A DNA stretch of 64,000 nt from Lasiosphaeria ovina. Its lineage: Eukaryota > Ascomycota > Sordariomycetes > Sordariales > Lasiosphaeriaceae. Below, piece after piece: positions 23,406-34,931 of this stretch. A program made the translations under genes and the position numbers. The notes under the pieces are model-generated. The model was not told where the DNA came from, ran no database searches, and was given only the letters and a program-made list of their open reading frames with translations. The stretch covers positions 1,922,001 through 1,986,000 of the forward strand of contig JAULSN010000003.1 in assembly GCA_033439765.1 (NCBI GenBank), in the 5' to 3' direction. The first letter of the stretch is position 1; each line of letters starts with the position of its first letter.

Positions 23406-25013
23406 CTAGTTGAGGAGAATATCATACCCGTCCTTGCTGATGCGGACCTGGTCGGCGCCGAGGCCGTACTTGCGGCGCACGAGCTCGAAAATAATCAGGC
23501 CCGCACTAGTACTCGGCACCTGGCGGATCGTGTTCCACCAGAAGCCGCGGTACAGCCAGCGGCGCATGGTCAGGCCGGCATCGCGGGCCTCGGCGCGGCA
23601 CTTGGCCCACGACTGGCGGTAGGCGTCGCAGTACGCCTGGAACATGCGCCACCTCGGCTGCTGCCTGCTGACACCGACAGCAGCAGGCTTTGATGACGAC
23701 GACGACGCGATCCTATCGTCGCGCCGCATCTTGCGCACCTGCGCGTCGAGCGCCTCCAGCCGCTCCCAGTGCTCGACCTGGATGTGCGACAGCGGGTGCA
23801 GCACGACCTGCTGCGACACTGAGGCGCCAGTGCCGGCCAGCAGCAGGAACGTGGGCTCGATGGCGTAGTGCGGCCTGATGACGGTGGGCATGTGCGACGC
23901 GGCAGCAGCAGCGACGTCGTCATGGCTGCTGCCAAAGCCATCCGCCGTTCTCGCCGCGGGCGCGGGCCTCTTGCGTGAGAGGACTATCACGGCGTCGGCG
24001 TTCAGCGCGCCGTAGTACCACGTGACAAAACTGTAGTAGCCCTGCGCCTTGAGGTACTCGAAGGTGGCGAAAAAGACGGCGCTGCCCATGCTGTCCTTGA
24101 GGAACGACAGGCCCCAGCCGGCAAAGATGCCGCGCACGCCGATCTCGCGCAGCTTGGCCGCGCCGAACGACCACATGCTCTTGGGCCTCTCGAGCGCGGC
24201 AGCAGTAGCGGGTCCCGTGCTAGGGACGGGATTGCCGCTGCCGGTCATGCCGGCGGCGTAGGCGCCAAGGTCGTAGCGCGCCTGCACGGCGTCGAGGGGC
24301 GCTGCCGCGACGCTCTGGATGGTGCCGGCCAGAAACCCGGCGGTGAAGGTCTCGAGCGGCGCCGGCGGCGGGTACACGCGCTTGCTGGCAAAGGAGCTCT
24401 CGGGGTGCAGGCGGCCGAGGATCTGCAGGTAGCTCGTGTACAGCACGGCGCCGACGCCGACGTTGGCCAGCAGCGGCGGCAGGACCTGGTCGGGGACGAC
24501 GCGCCAGCCGTCGTGGCGCACGGCCGACGCGAGCACGCCGGGAGTGGTGGCGTGCATGCGCAGCTTGAACCAGAGCCAGGCGCCCGAGATGGACGAGCCC
24601 GAGGCGGCAGCGGGTAGGGGGTGCAGCTGGCTGAGGGCCCGCTGGTTTAGGGCCGTCTCTTGCACGGCACGCGCGTAGGCGAGGTAGTCGACGCGGGTGC
24701 GGAAGAAGGCCTTGACGGGGGCGCGGAAGTAGAAGGCCACGGCCTGCGAGGTGAGAGCTCGCACGCCGGCGGCCGACGCGCCCATGGCGGCATTGCTGCT
24801 TGGTGCCTTTTCGGGCAGTTGCGAGGCATCGGGGACGACGGGTAGGATGCCGATGCCGACGGGTGTATATGGATAGAGCGAGGATTGCTGGAGGTTCTGG
24901 AGGTTTTGGCTGTGGGGGTTTTGAGATTTGTGGGGGCTGCCTTTACTGCTTTCGCTGCTGCTCGCGTCGCGCGTGGTTTTACTCTCATGGCCATCTGTGC
25001 TGCTGCGCGTCAT
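23406..25013 (-). CDS. mitochondrial carrier family-like protein
   Basis: Single-exon gene of 535 residues starting at ATG 25013. Carrier-type repeat features are seen. FTAGFLAGTIQSVAAAPLDAVQAR is a helix ending in a degenerate Px[DE]xx[KR]-like motif. RGIFAGWGLSFLKDS and AVFFATFEYLK match the second half of a repeat. A third repeat begins GASVSQQVVLHPLSHIQVE and ends with RGFWWNTIRQVPSTSAGLIIFELV. These proteins usually move metabolites across the inner mitochondrial membrane. It is longer than the usual 300 residues, with a Ser-rich N-terminal extension and a charged insert (about residues 425-455). The motifs are degenerate, so the substrate cannot be guessed, and an outer-membrane or atypical member is possible. 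Confidence 0.8.
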   Translation of the reverse strand: MTRSSTDGHESKTTRDASSSESSKGSPHKSQNPHSQNLQNLQQSSLYPYTPVGIGILPVVPDASQLPEKAPSSNAAMGASAAGVRALTSQAVAFYFRAPVKAFFRTRVDYLAYARAVQETALNQRALSQLHPLPAAASGSSISGAWLWFKLRMHATTPGVLASAVRHDGWRVVPDQVLPPLLANVGVGAVLYTSYLQILGRLHPESSFASKRVYPPPAPLETFTAGFLAGTIQSVAAAPLDAVQARYDLGAYAAGMTGSGNPVPSTGPATAAALERPKSMWSFGAAKLREIGVRGIFAGWGLSFLKDSMGSAVFFATFEYLKAQGYYSFVTWYYGALNADAVIVLSRKRPAPAARTADGFGSSHDDVAAAAASHMPTVIRPHYAIEPTFLLLAGTGASVSQQVVLHPLSHIQVEHWERLEALDAQVRKMRRDDRIASSSSSKPAAVGVSRQQPRWRMFQAYCDAYRQSWAKCRAEARDAGLTMRRWLYRGFWWNTIRQVPSTSAGLIIFELVRRKYGLGADQVRISKDGYDILLN

Positions 25014-26266
25014 GGTGCGAGTGCATCTTTGTGCCGAGAGAGTCTGCGCGGTGGATTTGGAGGCTAGCAGGCGCTGTGTCGTTGTCGCTTGTCTTTGAGT
25101 GTCGTCAACCGCGGCGGTTGAACGAGGCTTTTGCGATTTTGGGCCAAGCCGGCATGAGCTCTGCAGCAGTGCGAGCCAACAGCCGGAATTAGCCAGTGCT
25201 GGGTCGCGACCGGGGCACAGCTAGCGCAGCTGGTGTCGGTTGGTGACAGCTGAAGATTCCGCCACTCCCCTCCCCCACAAGTTCCACGCTTGGCGATAAA
25301 CGGCGACGGGTGACAGGGATAGTGAAGCGCTGTTGCCTGAAATGTTTGTGCCTTAATTACGGGCAGAAGATACCTGAAGTCACGATCAATCCTCTATTGA
25401 ACCAAGTTTAGAGCAGAATGCATGCACATGCACGGCCACTGGCAACCTTCCCCGCGTCGGTATCGAAAATGGAATCCACGATGTATCGGTTCGGGCCGGA
25501 GGGCAGCTGATTACGTCTATCGATCCTTTCGAAATCCTGATTACTTGAATTTGCAACCCAACTGCCAGGGAGCCAGGGCACTGACCTGGAATCTTCAGCA
25601 TGTCATGCACACTGCCACCCCTCCATCAACCCCGCCAATTCTTCATCACTCTCTTGCTCTCTTTCTCTTTCGGCTTCCTCTTTCGCAATTTGCTCCGGGT
25701 TTTGCCATGACCATTCTTACTAACTTGGTAGTTTTTCCCTCTTCCCTTAGTGATATTTGAGCTGATGGGACGGTGTTACGCATGAACTTGGATTTTCCAC
25801 GCATCGGACCAATCTCTGACCCCGGCAGCAATCCCAGGCTGCCTTTGGCGACCCCTGTAAGCCCCCCTTCTTGGCACCCGGCGACCAGCAGCCCCGTTCC
25901 CCAGTTTCCCCTCACGATTGGCCGTCTCGTCCAAGAAGGATATGACCTCAATGCAACAAGAAATGGGTTGCACCGAACGGCCTGGGACCTGCCCACGCGC
26001 CGGGTGTGGTAGCAGAGGCCCGGGCTACAGTCCACCACCAATCTCCAAGACACGTGTGACCGGCGGCGATGTCGAGGAGAGGAAGGTCGCGATGTTGTGT
26101 TTGCTGCCGTCATGAGGATCGAATCTTGGCAGAGGCGCGCGGTCCGACCCTCACTTAACATAAGAAGCAGCCCTCGACAGTCGACATTCAGCCGTGGTTC
26201 AAACCTCCCTCCTTCATCGCTTGCAGACCTTGCCCGACTTGCACTTCACACTCTTCTGTTGCAAAC
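25014..26266. other. intergenic between carrier and NLP genes
   Basis: No supported gene; several overlapping frames of 60-170 codons without motifs. This presumably holds both divergent promoters. Confidence 0.55.
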
Positions 26267-27055
26267 ATGATCACCTCCCTCCTCGTCACAGCCCTCGCCG
26301 GTTCTGCTCTTGCCCTGCCGTTGCTCGGGTTGCGCGCCATCAACCCTCCCACTGCCCTTCCCCAAAGGGCCACAGCCAACGACCTGCGGTGGCAGCCGTC
26401 GCTGGACTTTGACACAGACGGCTGCTACAACGTGCCCGCCATCGACGCCAACGGCAACATCGTCCAGGGCCTGCCTCACCAGTTCGTCGGCACCTCCAGC
26501 GACTGCCACGACCTCTCAGACCTCCAAAACAACAACGTGTATTCGCGGCAGCGCTGCAACAACGGCTGGTGCATCTACATCTACGACTACTACTTCGAGA
26601 AGGACGTGGCCGTGCCCTACTTCATCGACGTCGGCCACACGCACGACTGGGAGCACGTCGCCGTGTGGGTCAAGGACGGCCAGGGGGCGCAGTACGTCGG
26701 CGCGTCGCAGCACGGCAACTACGAGGTGCGCGCGGCCGCCGACGTGCGCTGGGACGGCGAGCACCCGAAGATGGTCTACCACAAGGACGGCGCCAGCACC
26801 CACTGCTTCCGCTTCGCCTCGGCCGCCGACGAGCCCGTCGAGAACGCGCTCGGCGTGTGGTTCCGTGGCCCCCTCGTCTCGTACAACGGCTTCCCCGCCG
26901 GCATCCGCGACCTCCTGTATGCCCACGACTTTGGCTCCGCCAACATCGCGCTCAAGGACTCGTCGTTCCCGGCCCAGATCACCAGTGCCAAGCCCGCGGC
27001 TATCGCGACGTTTGATCCGAATCTCGACGTCAGCTCCCCTGGCACGCCTCCGTGA
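26267..27055 (+). CDS. secreted NPP1-domain (NLP family) protein
   Basis: Single-exon gene of 262 residues with an N-terminal signal peptide of about 17 residues (ends in ALALP). The NPP1 domain covers about residues 40-255. The family heptapeptide GHRHDWE appears as GHTHDWE at residues 123-129, with the arginine replaced by threonine; the acidic and histidine positions that hold the metal are kept. It has more cysteines than the two of plant-pathogen type 1 members, including CNNGWC and an HCF, so it is not a plain type 1. NLPs can damage dicot plasma membranes by binding sphingolipids, but many members are non-cytolytic. The substitution leaves activity open. The frame is intact. Confidence 0.92.
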   Translation: MITSLLVTALAGSALALPLLGLRAINPPTALPQRATANDLRWQPSLDFDTDGCYNVPAIDANGNIVQGLPHQFVGTSSDCHDLSDLQNNNVYSRQRCNNGWCIYIYDYYFEKDVAVPYFIDVGHTHDWEHVAVWVKDGQGAQYVGASQHGNYEVRAAADVRWDGEHPKMVYHKDGASTHCFRFASAADEPVENALGVWFRGPLVSYNGFPAGIRDLLYAHDFGSANIALKDSSFPAQITSAKPAAIATFDPNLDVSSPGTPP

Positions 27056-28656
27056 GCAGAGGACTGGCGAGAGGCGATGTAATGACTGATGGAAGAAATG
27101 AAAATGGAGGGCTTGATTTCATTTCCTATATACGGGCGGGTTTGCTTGGAAGGACTGGATTGTTTCATTTGAATGGGTAACTTGTTTGCGTTACATGTTT
27201 CCTCGGCAAAGATTTTCTTGTACGTGGAAGGATTTTAAGCAGGAGGTTCACACAAATGGACCGATCGACGGTCCCGAACCTAATTGCGGGGACCTGGACC
27301 TGGACCGACAAGGAGAACGCCGACGTCGCGGCAGCGCTCCAGAAGAACGACCCAGAGCTAGAAACCTGAAACCAGTGGCGCTACTTAGCTAAATCACCTT
27401 TCTCCATCTTCCCCGACGAGCTCCCCATAGACTCCCATTAGGCGCCGTCGGCGGTGAAGATTGAAAGGGTCAGCTTGGTGTCACAGGGTGGAGCGACGAG
27501 GCGGTCCTAGGTGTCGAGGTGAGAGGAGTGCACGATCGCGGTGATTGCAGTCTTGATTTCTTGAGTTCCTCTAGTCTGCCGAGCTGGTGGGCGATGGAGA
27601 GGCGGGAGATGTCGCAGAAGTAAGACTGGCAGCCTATCTGGATTTTCTATGTCCGTGATCGAGCAGGAAGAGGAAGGTGACCGGCGACGAAGAAGGAAGA
27701 GGAAGGAGGGGGGAATGCAGCGGGCGACAGAAATTTATAAGCAAATCACGGAGGTGGTCGCGAAGAGGTGGTCACGCAGTGGGTCGTAATTACAGGAAGA
27801 CGGTGAGCAGGTCGACGTGGATGGGGTGGCCCTTGTGGATGTTTTTCTAGTTGTTCTTTCTTCCCCTTCTCCTGGCATTTCGGTAGTTTGCCTTAAGCCT
27901 AGACAAGACGCGGTTTTACTTTCCAGTTCAGATCTTGTCGGACTCGGGGGTGTGGTGGGCTCGAGTCGTTATTGTCAGGCTGCTGGGCGATCTTGCATTA
28001 ATGTGCGTTGTCGAGTATAACATAATCTTCGGACGCAAGCTTCTCCCCCGAATTTGTAACTCATTTCAATTTCTTGTAACGATAATCATGACCTCCTTGT
28101 ACAAATTTAAGTGTATATTCTGAAGACGGATGGATGGAGTCTGGTGAGGAAGACGCAAATGGCAATGATGAAGATATATCGTCAAAATATAAATATTGCC
28201 AAAGAATCATAGCCGCCCATATTTGTGACGACGATGACGTTTTTCTGGGATACCGATTTACTTGCACACCTTTACTTGCATAGACGGAGGACAACGATCC
28301 CCAGACCAAGGGAGAAAGAAATAGAGATTGAGGATCCCGGCGTCGAGCGAGCCTTTGGAATTCTTGCCCAAAGATCGGTCCAATGGCTCATCAAACGAGT
28401 CCTCCCAGAAATTACGCAACACGGGCAGCAAAGTTGCAATATTCTGCATACATGCAGAGGCTGAAGCGAGAACTTCGTGGGAAAGTTGTGTAGTATTAGG
28501 GGGTGGCTTAGAAACCGGGATGAGAAGAGCACAGAGAAATGGCTGGATTTTCTGTTTCTTTCTATAAGGGTTTCGAAATTTGGCTGGTAACCATTCGTTG
28601 GATGCCTGGTTATATTTCGAGGTACGTGCTAACTAATCCATTTATAACTGCCCATA
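27056..28656. other. intergenic with possible coding debris
   Basis: No complete gene is supported. A short interrupted frame at 27256-27441 is listed separately. The sequence at 27.4-27.8 kb is GC-rich with several stops. Confidence 0.5.
27256..27441 (+). other. short frame interrupted by TGA, possible gene relic
   Basis: From ATG 27256 there are 37 codons (including GTWTWTDKENADVAAALQK) to TGA 27367-27369. The same frame stays open for 23 further codons (NQWRYLAKSPFSIFPDEL...) to TAG 27439-27441. The composition looks protein-like and the TGA could be a former Trp or Arg codon. I do not recognise the family; it could also be chance. Confidence 0.25.
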
Positions 28657-30084
28657 TCATGCAATCGGTGTATTCGGATCCTGCATGAATGTCACATCGG
28701 CCGTCTGGCACCCGGTTGCAGGAGCCGACAAAATATTCGTCCCGTCCAGAACATCGCCCAGGAAGTCCAACGCCCGTTGCCGTCCATTGGTCAGTTCGTC
28801 GTTGTGCCCGCCCCAGTGGTTGCGGTGATACAAAATATTCGCACCCTCGCCGCAAAAGCGACCAACCAGCGCATCCGTATCCTTAATCGGCGCCATGTCG
28901 TCGTCGAGAGCATGGTACACGAACATCTTGGTATTCGGCAACCCAAACCGGCCCAGCGTGCCCTCCTTGAGGAACATATTGACGATGCGCGCGTCTTGCA
29001 GGTCCGCCTGCCCGCCGATGAAGTACGCAAAGATGTCGACGTAGCAAAAGTATAGCAGCGACTGCCACCCGCTCATGTAGCTGGCCCAGAAGAACTCGGT
29101 CCCGTTGTACGGCCCCGACGGGTTCAGCCGGCTGACCAGGTACGCCCGCTGCTCCGGGTACTGCGACGTGACCCCGATCAGCCCCTGCACCAGCAAGCCC
29201 GCCACCTGCGTCTGCGACAGCTGCGGCCCGGCTGCCGCCACGTCCGGCGCCAGACCCCCGATGGCTGCGCCAGCGAGCTGCAGGCCCGACGCGTACGCCG
29301 CCGCGAACTCGGCCGCCGTCTCGGTCGCTGACGCCCCGTTGCTGTAGCCCCACAGCGCGACTTTCGTGTGCGGGATGCCGTACTCGGCGCTGGCGCTGAC
29401 GTTCACCACCGCGCGTGCCGAGTCGAGCGTGATGTACCCGGCGACGATATTCGCGCCGTACGACGCCAGCGGGCCCTCGTAGTCGGGCACCGACACCCAC
29501 CAGCCACGCGCCAGCGCGGCGGCGATCTCGCCGTACGACTCGCCGAACTGCAGCCCGAAGCTCGGGCTGGCGTCGAGGCACGACGTGTCGTACGGCAGCT
29601 GGTACGAGAGGATCGGTTGCGTGCAGTTACTTGCGAGGGTGGTATTGGTGTTGGGGTTCGTGCACCGGGGATTCGCCGGCAGGAACACGGTGGTGACGGC
29701 CCACGTGGCGTTCTTCTGGCTGTTGGTCGAGCGGAATAGCACCTGGAACGTGTCGCGCGCGTGGGGGATCGCGAGTCCCGCCGTGTTGTTGTACGCGTGG
29801 TGCCGCACTTTTAGCACCGAGCCTGGCGCTGCGGCTTCCCAACCCTCCGGCGCCGCGTACCAGGGATCTTGGGATGGGTAGGGGAGGTAGGTGATGTCGG
29901 CGGCGGCATAGGCGGCGCCGATGCGGCCGACGCGCGGGCTGTACGGGTCGAATTTCCAGACTGGAACCGGTGGGTTGAATGTCGCTTCGTCGATGCCCGT
30001 GTTGTTGAGCTTGGGATGTAATGTTTCTGCGCTGGCGGCGAGACAGTAGGCTCCGAGCAGGAGCCACCAGGCGGTGCGAGCCAT
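28657..30084 (-). CDS. secretory lipase, LIP family
   Basis: Single-exon gene of 475 residues. A signal peptide spans about residues 1-19 (WWLLLGAYCLAASA). The alpha/beta-hydrolase core has the nucleophile motif GYSNG (Ser248), a probable acid in HALDDDMAPIKDTD (Asp394-396) and the catalytic His427 in NHWGGHNDE, which is the order found in the Candida-type LIP family. Several N-glycosylation sequons support secretion. The family hydrolyses triacylglycerols and other esters outside the cell. The second small residue of the elbow is Asn rather than the Gly common in yeast LIPs. The triad is complete, so it is probably active. Confidence 0.9.
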   Translation of the reverse strand: MARTAWWLLLGAYCLAASAETLHPKLNNTGIDEATFNPPVPVWKFDPYSPRVGRIGAAYAAADITYLPYPSQDPWYAAPEGWEAAAPGSVLKVRHHAYNNTAGLAIPHARDTFQVLFRSTNSQKNATWAVTTVFLPANPRCTNPNTNTTLASNCTQPILSYQLPYDTSCLDASPSFGLQFGESYGEIAAALARGWWVSVPDYEGPLASYGANIVAGYITLDSARAVVNVSASAEYGIPHTKVALWGYSNGASATETAAEFAAAYASGLQLAGAAIGGLAPDVAAAGPQLSQTQVAGLLVQGLIGVTSQYPEQRAYLVSRLNPSGPYNGTEFFWASYMSGWQSLLYFCYVDIFAYFIGGQADLQDARIVNMFLKEGTLGRFGLPNTKMFVYHALDDDMAPIKDTDALVGRFCGEGANILYHRNHWGGHNDELTNGRQRALDFLGDVLDGTNILSAPATGCQTADVTFMQDPNTPIA

Positions 30085-31895
30085 GTTTGACTTTGGATTC
30101 CGCGGCTTGGGTGAGCTGAGTGGACGCCCTAGTTTCTAGAAGCTCACCCTTGACTGTACTGGCCGTGTTATAGGTCTAGATCTTCTCTTGCTTTCTAGAT
30201 AACTTGGCCCTTCTGACGGGCCCCTTCTCTGGCAGGGCTTCCCACTGCCAGAACTTCCCGGGCTCGACCGATATCATGATGCGAGTTAACTAACGTCCAG
30301 CAACGTTACAGCTGATTCGTTGTTCGCAAGAGTTGCGCCAGGTGACTACCTATTTATCAGATTCGCCTGAGGGTAACCTGGCTGTGATTAGCTTCACCCA
30401 TACTCAATTCGGGAAAAATGGTCTTGGAAGCTATATCGGGTTTGCAATCGCATGCACGTACCACGGGCCCCTAATGGTATCTCCGTCACTTCCAATGCAG
30501 CCTATTCATAGCAGCACTTGTATATAATCTAGCACGTCAGCCCGAAAGTAGCATGCTCCAACGCCAAACCATCGAACGCAGGTGGCGAATGAGAGCAAAA
30601 GGATGCAAAATTCATCAACCCAATGTTTGCGTAGTATACAAACCATTATCGGCTGTCGTTGCGGGGCTACTATCTAAGGTCGAGGCAGGGTGACACGAGG
30701 GGACGTAGCCTCGGTAGCTACATTCACAGCACTGATGACATTCGTGGGAGGGAGGCCAAGTCTGGCTAATTAATATAATTCTGTGCTGATATACCCCATT
30801 CGCGCGGGTGATGGTCCCGCCCCTGTCGATTTGCCACCATGAACCACAACATGCGTCCCACGTTTTCGGAGGCGGGGCCTCTTTCATCTTTTTCTGCTTC
30901 GAGGGCGAGCTAAATATAGCTCGCCAAGCAAAGACGAGAAAATGCGAGAGCTTCCTCCTCCTATATTAGTTCGAACCCAAACCGTTTATAAGAGGGTGAG
31001 ATGTATTCCCCTCTCCCCCCCTGTAGGATAAAAGGAGAGCCCAGTCTTTGGCAGTTTATCCCATTTGGATAATGTCTTGGCAGTGCTACCCTATAAAAAT
31101 CCCTATCAGTGCCTGAGATGTTTCACCGCAACGCTGCCCACTGGAGCAACCTTGACAGTGGTTGTCGGCTAGTCACACCGGCACTTGCAGTCTTCCGACG
31201 CCATCAAAATACCTAGTTTCGTGGACTAACAACCCTAACTCTGGGAGGTACGCAACAACACCTTCCGGAACTTACACTCGAACTGCAAATGATTGCCAGC
31301 GCCTCGAGTCTTGATGCCCTCAGGATAGGGAGGCTTCATTTCTTGATGGTTTTATAGCGCCTAGGTCAATCTTCTCGGTCCCGAGGGTGTTGTTGCTAAA
31401 CCCGGATTAGAAGGAATAGGCCCAGAGAAAGAAAGACCCGGGTAACAACTGTTCTATCCGAGCCAATATGCTTCCGGGGCGAGAAGCTCTCCGCTCGCCA
31501 CCTCTGGTACATTTAGGTGGGATCTTGATAGATTATCACCGGCCCCTTTTTACGATAAATGTTTCTCGGCGGGTTCTATCACGATCAGTCCCTCTTCGTG
31601 GCCTTTCTCGCAGCGAGCGAATCCGGCTAATCCGCAGATGCAATGCGATGCGATGTAACGTATTATGGGCCAAGCTGTAGACAGACCTCGACTATCTCGG
31701 CCGCCTTCTGCCAGCCGAACCAGGAATCCTTCGAGATGATTAGCGGGCCGCGGAGCGGAGTTGTCTCCAATTACCGGGAATGGCGACGCGCGGAAATGTC
31801 AACAAATTTCCAGGCCATAATAGGCAACCCCCTCACCTCACCTCCTTCCAGCTGTGATTGCTCCATCGTGTCACATCTCCTCGCACCGGCTCACG
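30085..31895. other. 1.8 kb intergenic, no gene seen
   Basis: No supported coding sequence on either strand. The region lies between the divergent lipase and DUF3237 genes and presumably contains both promoters. Confidence 0.6.
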
Positions 31896-32471
31896 ATGCA
31901 TCTGTTATCCATCCTCACGCTCGCGAGCGCACTCGTCGGGCCTGTGCTTGGCGCCGGCGAGGCTACCCCGGCGCCACCCGGCGTGCAGTATCTGTTCAGC
32001 GCCAACGTCACGGTCGGCCTGTCGGTGGACGTGGGCGCCATTCCAGCGGGCAATGTCACGGTGATTCCCGTGATAGGGGGCGCCGTGTTGGGGCCGAATA
32101 TTGCTGGTACGTGATTTAATAGTAATTCTCTGGCACGATAATTATTGTTCCCCAGTGCGGAAAATAAAACGTAAGTCACTGACACACACAAAAAAGGCAA
32201 AATGCTGGCGCTCGGCGAGGACTGGAACATACAGACCAGCAACGGCTACGCCCTGTCAGACACGCGCGCACACATCCGCGCCATGGACAACTCCAACATC
32301 TACGTGCAAATGTCGGGTATCACGCGCGAGGCTAACGGGAACGTCTTTGTGCGCGCGTCGTTCCAGACAGGCTCCAAGGGCTTTTGGTGGATGAACTACG
32401 TGTTTGCGTTTGGCATCATGAAGCCGTCTGCCACGGGCTTTACGTTGGATATGTGGTATATGTCGTACTGA
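31896..32471 (+). CDS. secreted DUF3237 protein
   Basis: Two exons, 31896-32106 and 32197-32471, with a 90-bp intron (GTACGT...AAAAG), giving 161 residues. A signal peptide of about 19 residues (LLSILTLASALVGPVLG) is followed by APPGVQYLFSANVTVG, GAIPAGNVTVIPVIGG, then LALGEDWNIQTSNGYALSDT, IYVQMSGI and FQTGSKGFWWMNYVFAFG. This order matches the small beta-barrel DUF3237 family common in fungi. Its biochemical function is unknown. Two sequons in the first exon (NVT, NVT) fit secretion. An alternative acceptor CAG near 32154 exists, but the chosen splice restores the family's G-K linkage. Confidence 0.88.
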
Positions 32472-34250
32472 GTACGGAATGCTTGTGTTTGCATAGACCG
32501 TGGTGTTGTTGATTATGAGCATTGAGGGGTGGGTGGGTTCGTGGATGTTATTCACAGTCGGTTTTCAACATAAACAAGCACGTCCTTGCCAAAGGCACGC
32601 CGTGCTGCGGTATGGAATGGACTAGGCGAATGATTAATCATTAGCTCAGAATCTCATCATCAGGCGAGGGCTCGCTCCATTGCAGTGTGGTGTACGAGGC
32701 GCGCTTATTTTTCGGATATGCATTGATTGGTCAAAAGAGCGTTTCTATACACTGTTAAATCCTTGCCGTGCACTGTAGGTACACCTGTACCGCAATTGCA
32801 CCTCGCCGCCGTCGGGTTGCGTTGTGGTAAAAAGCGGTAAATTACTACGTGGCAGATGGCCAGGGCTAGGGTTATGTGTGGCGGACTACAGTGCACGGCA
32901 ATGATAGAAGCGTTCTCCATAACTATGATGAAAATAACGATTTGATGCTTGTTTGTTAATTGCATATATCTCAAGGACACAGACAGAGATCCACCCGCGG
33001 AATTAGTTGACCTCGCGACGCGGCACAAAACCCAACCTCGTTCCTTTCCTTCCTTGTCCGCACCTCTCACTACCATCCAAAGATTTCGGCGCGGCACATC
33101 GCGCATTTTGTTTTGTGAAGATGGACGAGAACTATGCATTCCTCAAGAGTGACTATGAGAGGTAATTATGTCTTATTTCTATTCATTGATTAGGAGATCT
33201 TCGATTCGACGCAAACTTGGTTGCATCGGGAATCCAGTTTCCACTTCCTCTTCTTATCCCTTTTCATTTCCTATTCCCGGCACCAGTGCTTCTCCCTCTG
33301 ATAGCCCGGGTTGTCATGGTCTGTGAAAGCTCTGAACTAACTTTCTGCTCTCGAGTTTTTTCTCTCACTACCTACCTGTTGATTTGCATTTTCTTTGCAT
33401 TTTCTCTGCATGCTTTTCTCGGCTAACCGGTTTATCTCCTCCCTCTTCACAGGAACACGGAACCTCGCCCTAGCCTAACTAGTCCATGTAGTGTGGAACT
33501 AATACTTTGAGATTATAACACTTCTTGTTAACCATCGGGAGACTGGGTTATGATGTTACGGAACTACACAGGACGCTGATTCAAGCAAAAAGGGGGTACA
33601 TCCCTAACCTGTTATAATCTAGTAATCTCTTTCTCTTTTACCTAGCTCTTTGGCAGAAATCTCTTCTTCATCATTATCTAAGTCTTCCGGCCTTGCGTAC
33701 GCTAACCTTGAGTTCACTTTAGTACCTAATTTTACTAAAGTGAGAACTTCCGCCGCTTCAACACACTTCAAGATTTTCACGTTAATAGATATCCGTCATT
33801 CACTACATTTTAAGTAACAACGTATATCGGTGGCAATACGGGGTTCCTAAGCCGAATTCTCAACCGTACCAGCTCGCTTCGTTAGCCTATTTAGAGAGTT
33901 TTCTCCCTTCGTTTCTTCTAATCCAAGAATTACGCCAAACATACCTACCTACTCATTAGCGGCGGATTAAAGACGGCCCAGCAAACCTGAAATTGGGCTC
34001 TTTGTCTCCGCCGTCAAAGACATAGAAACGGAAAGGGCGTCAGACAGCTCATTTCTTCACGCTTATTTGCAATTCTTTTGTGCGCTGGCTTCCAACTTTT
34101 TGCCCGCTAACAGTTTTGCACCAGACTTCCCGAATTCACAGCATTTTTTTTTTTTGCATTGTAACTTTCTATCCTTCCCGGTCCTATTCCTGCTGTTGCA
34201 GTTTCGGGGCCAATCTCATACTTCTCGCCGCACACGTGTCGAGCAATGAC
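32472..34250. other. AT-rich intergenic DNA
   Basis: No supported gene. A short ATG-led frame at 33121 followed by a donor-like GTAATT could be a first exon, but no convincing downstream exon was found. A hairpin at 33712-33747 is listed separately. Confidence 0.5.
33712..33747. repeat. imperfect inverted repeat (hairpin)
   Basis: GTTCACTTTAGTA (33712-33724) pairs with TACTAAAGTGAGAAC (33733-33747) with a two-base bulge and an eight-base loop. The surroundings are AT-rich and gene-free. It may be a relic of a transposon end or a structured non-coding site. Confidence 0.55.
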
Positions 34251-34601
34251 CCGCCGATACTCGAGACACGCGCATCGAACGGCGACGAGGACCGATTCGT
34301 AATGGGCCACTTCCAGAATTTCCGCCCGCCCATGAACGACGATTACTAGGAAAAAGTCCGCCAATGCATTCCTGGACTGCAATTCGAAGTACCTTTACGC
34401 AATCGCTCGGAGAAGCGTACGCTCGACATTTACACCGAAGTCCAACAAGGCGCCATGGCTCAGATGAAAGCCCAGTCACCTGGCCAGGGAGTGTCCACCT
34501 TGGACACTAACAACATGCGGGCCATCGTTCAACATTCTTCGGTGTTGCTTCTAGACAAAAAAACTACGTAGGAGTTTCTGGGCATGTTTGAGGTGACCTG
34601 A
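34251..34601 (+). pseudogene. unidentified coding relic with two in-frame TAGs
   Basis: One frame reads as ordinary protein (RFVMGHFQNFRPPMNDDY, then EKVRQCIPGLQFEVPLRNR, RTLDIYTEVQQGAMAQMKA, MRAIVQHSSVLLLDKKTT) except for TAG at 34347-34349 and TAG at 34569-34571. It ends at TGA 34599-34601. Both TAGs fall between stretches that otherwise continue. I cannot name the family. I infer a decayed gene fragment whose 5' part is lost. Confidence 0.5.
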
Positions 34602-34773
34602 CCGCCTAGTATTTGTCTCGTTCTAGAACTAGACCTCTCTCAGTGTCGGCAACGGCGCATACGCACCCGCTACACCCACCGTGTCCACAACCTGCCCGAC
34701 TATCGCCTTTCCTTCCCTCTTGAAGCTGTCCTCCACCTGGACACCACCAACAACAACAGCGGCAGAGACTTCA

Positions 34774-34873
34774 CCCAAATCTGCCAAACCTGCCTCCCCA
34801 CAGCTCTCGCCACTTCCATTCTGTGCAATAAGGACTTCAACCAAATCCGCCAAATCTACCTGCCCACAGCTCT
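34774..34873. repeat. 66-bp spaced direct repeat
   Basis: A 34-base unit at 34774-34807 (CCAAATCTGCCAAACC...) recurs at 34840-34873 with four differences. On the minus strand the repeats encode two related units of about 22 residues (ESCGQVDLADLVEV and ESCGEAGLADLGEV) in an open frame of no recognised family just downstream of the ATPase pseudogene. Confidence 0.6.
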
Positions 34874-34931
34874 CTCTGTAACTCTCACCTCTCCCGTTCG
34901 TGGCAACAAGGGGCTTCCCGCCCCTGCGTAG

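Noticed and set aside
33121..33480. Possible mini-gene starting MDENYAFLKSDYE with a GTAATT donor
   Set aside because: The only joinable downstream exon gives about 18 unremarkable codons; no conserved content supports it.
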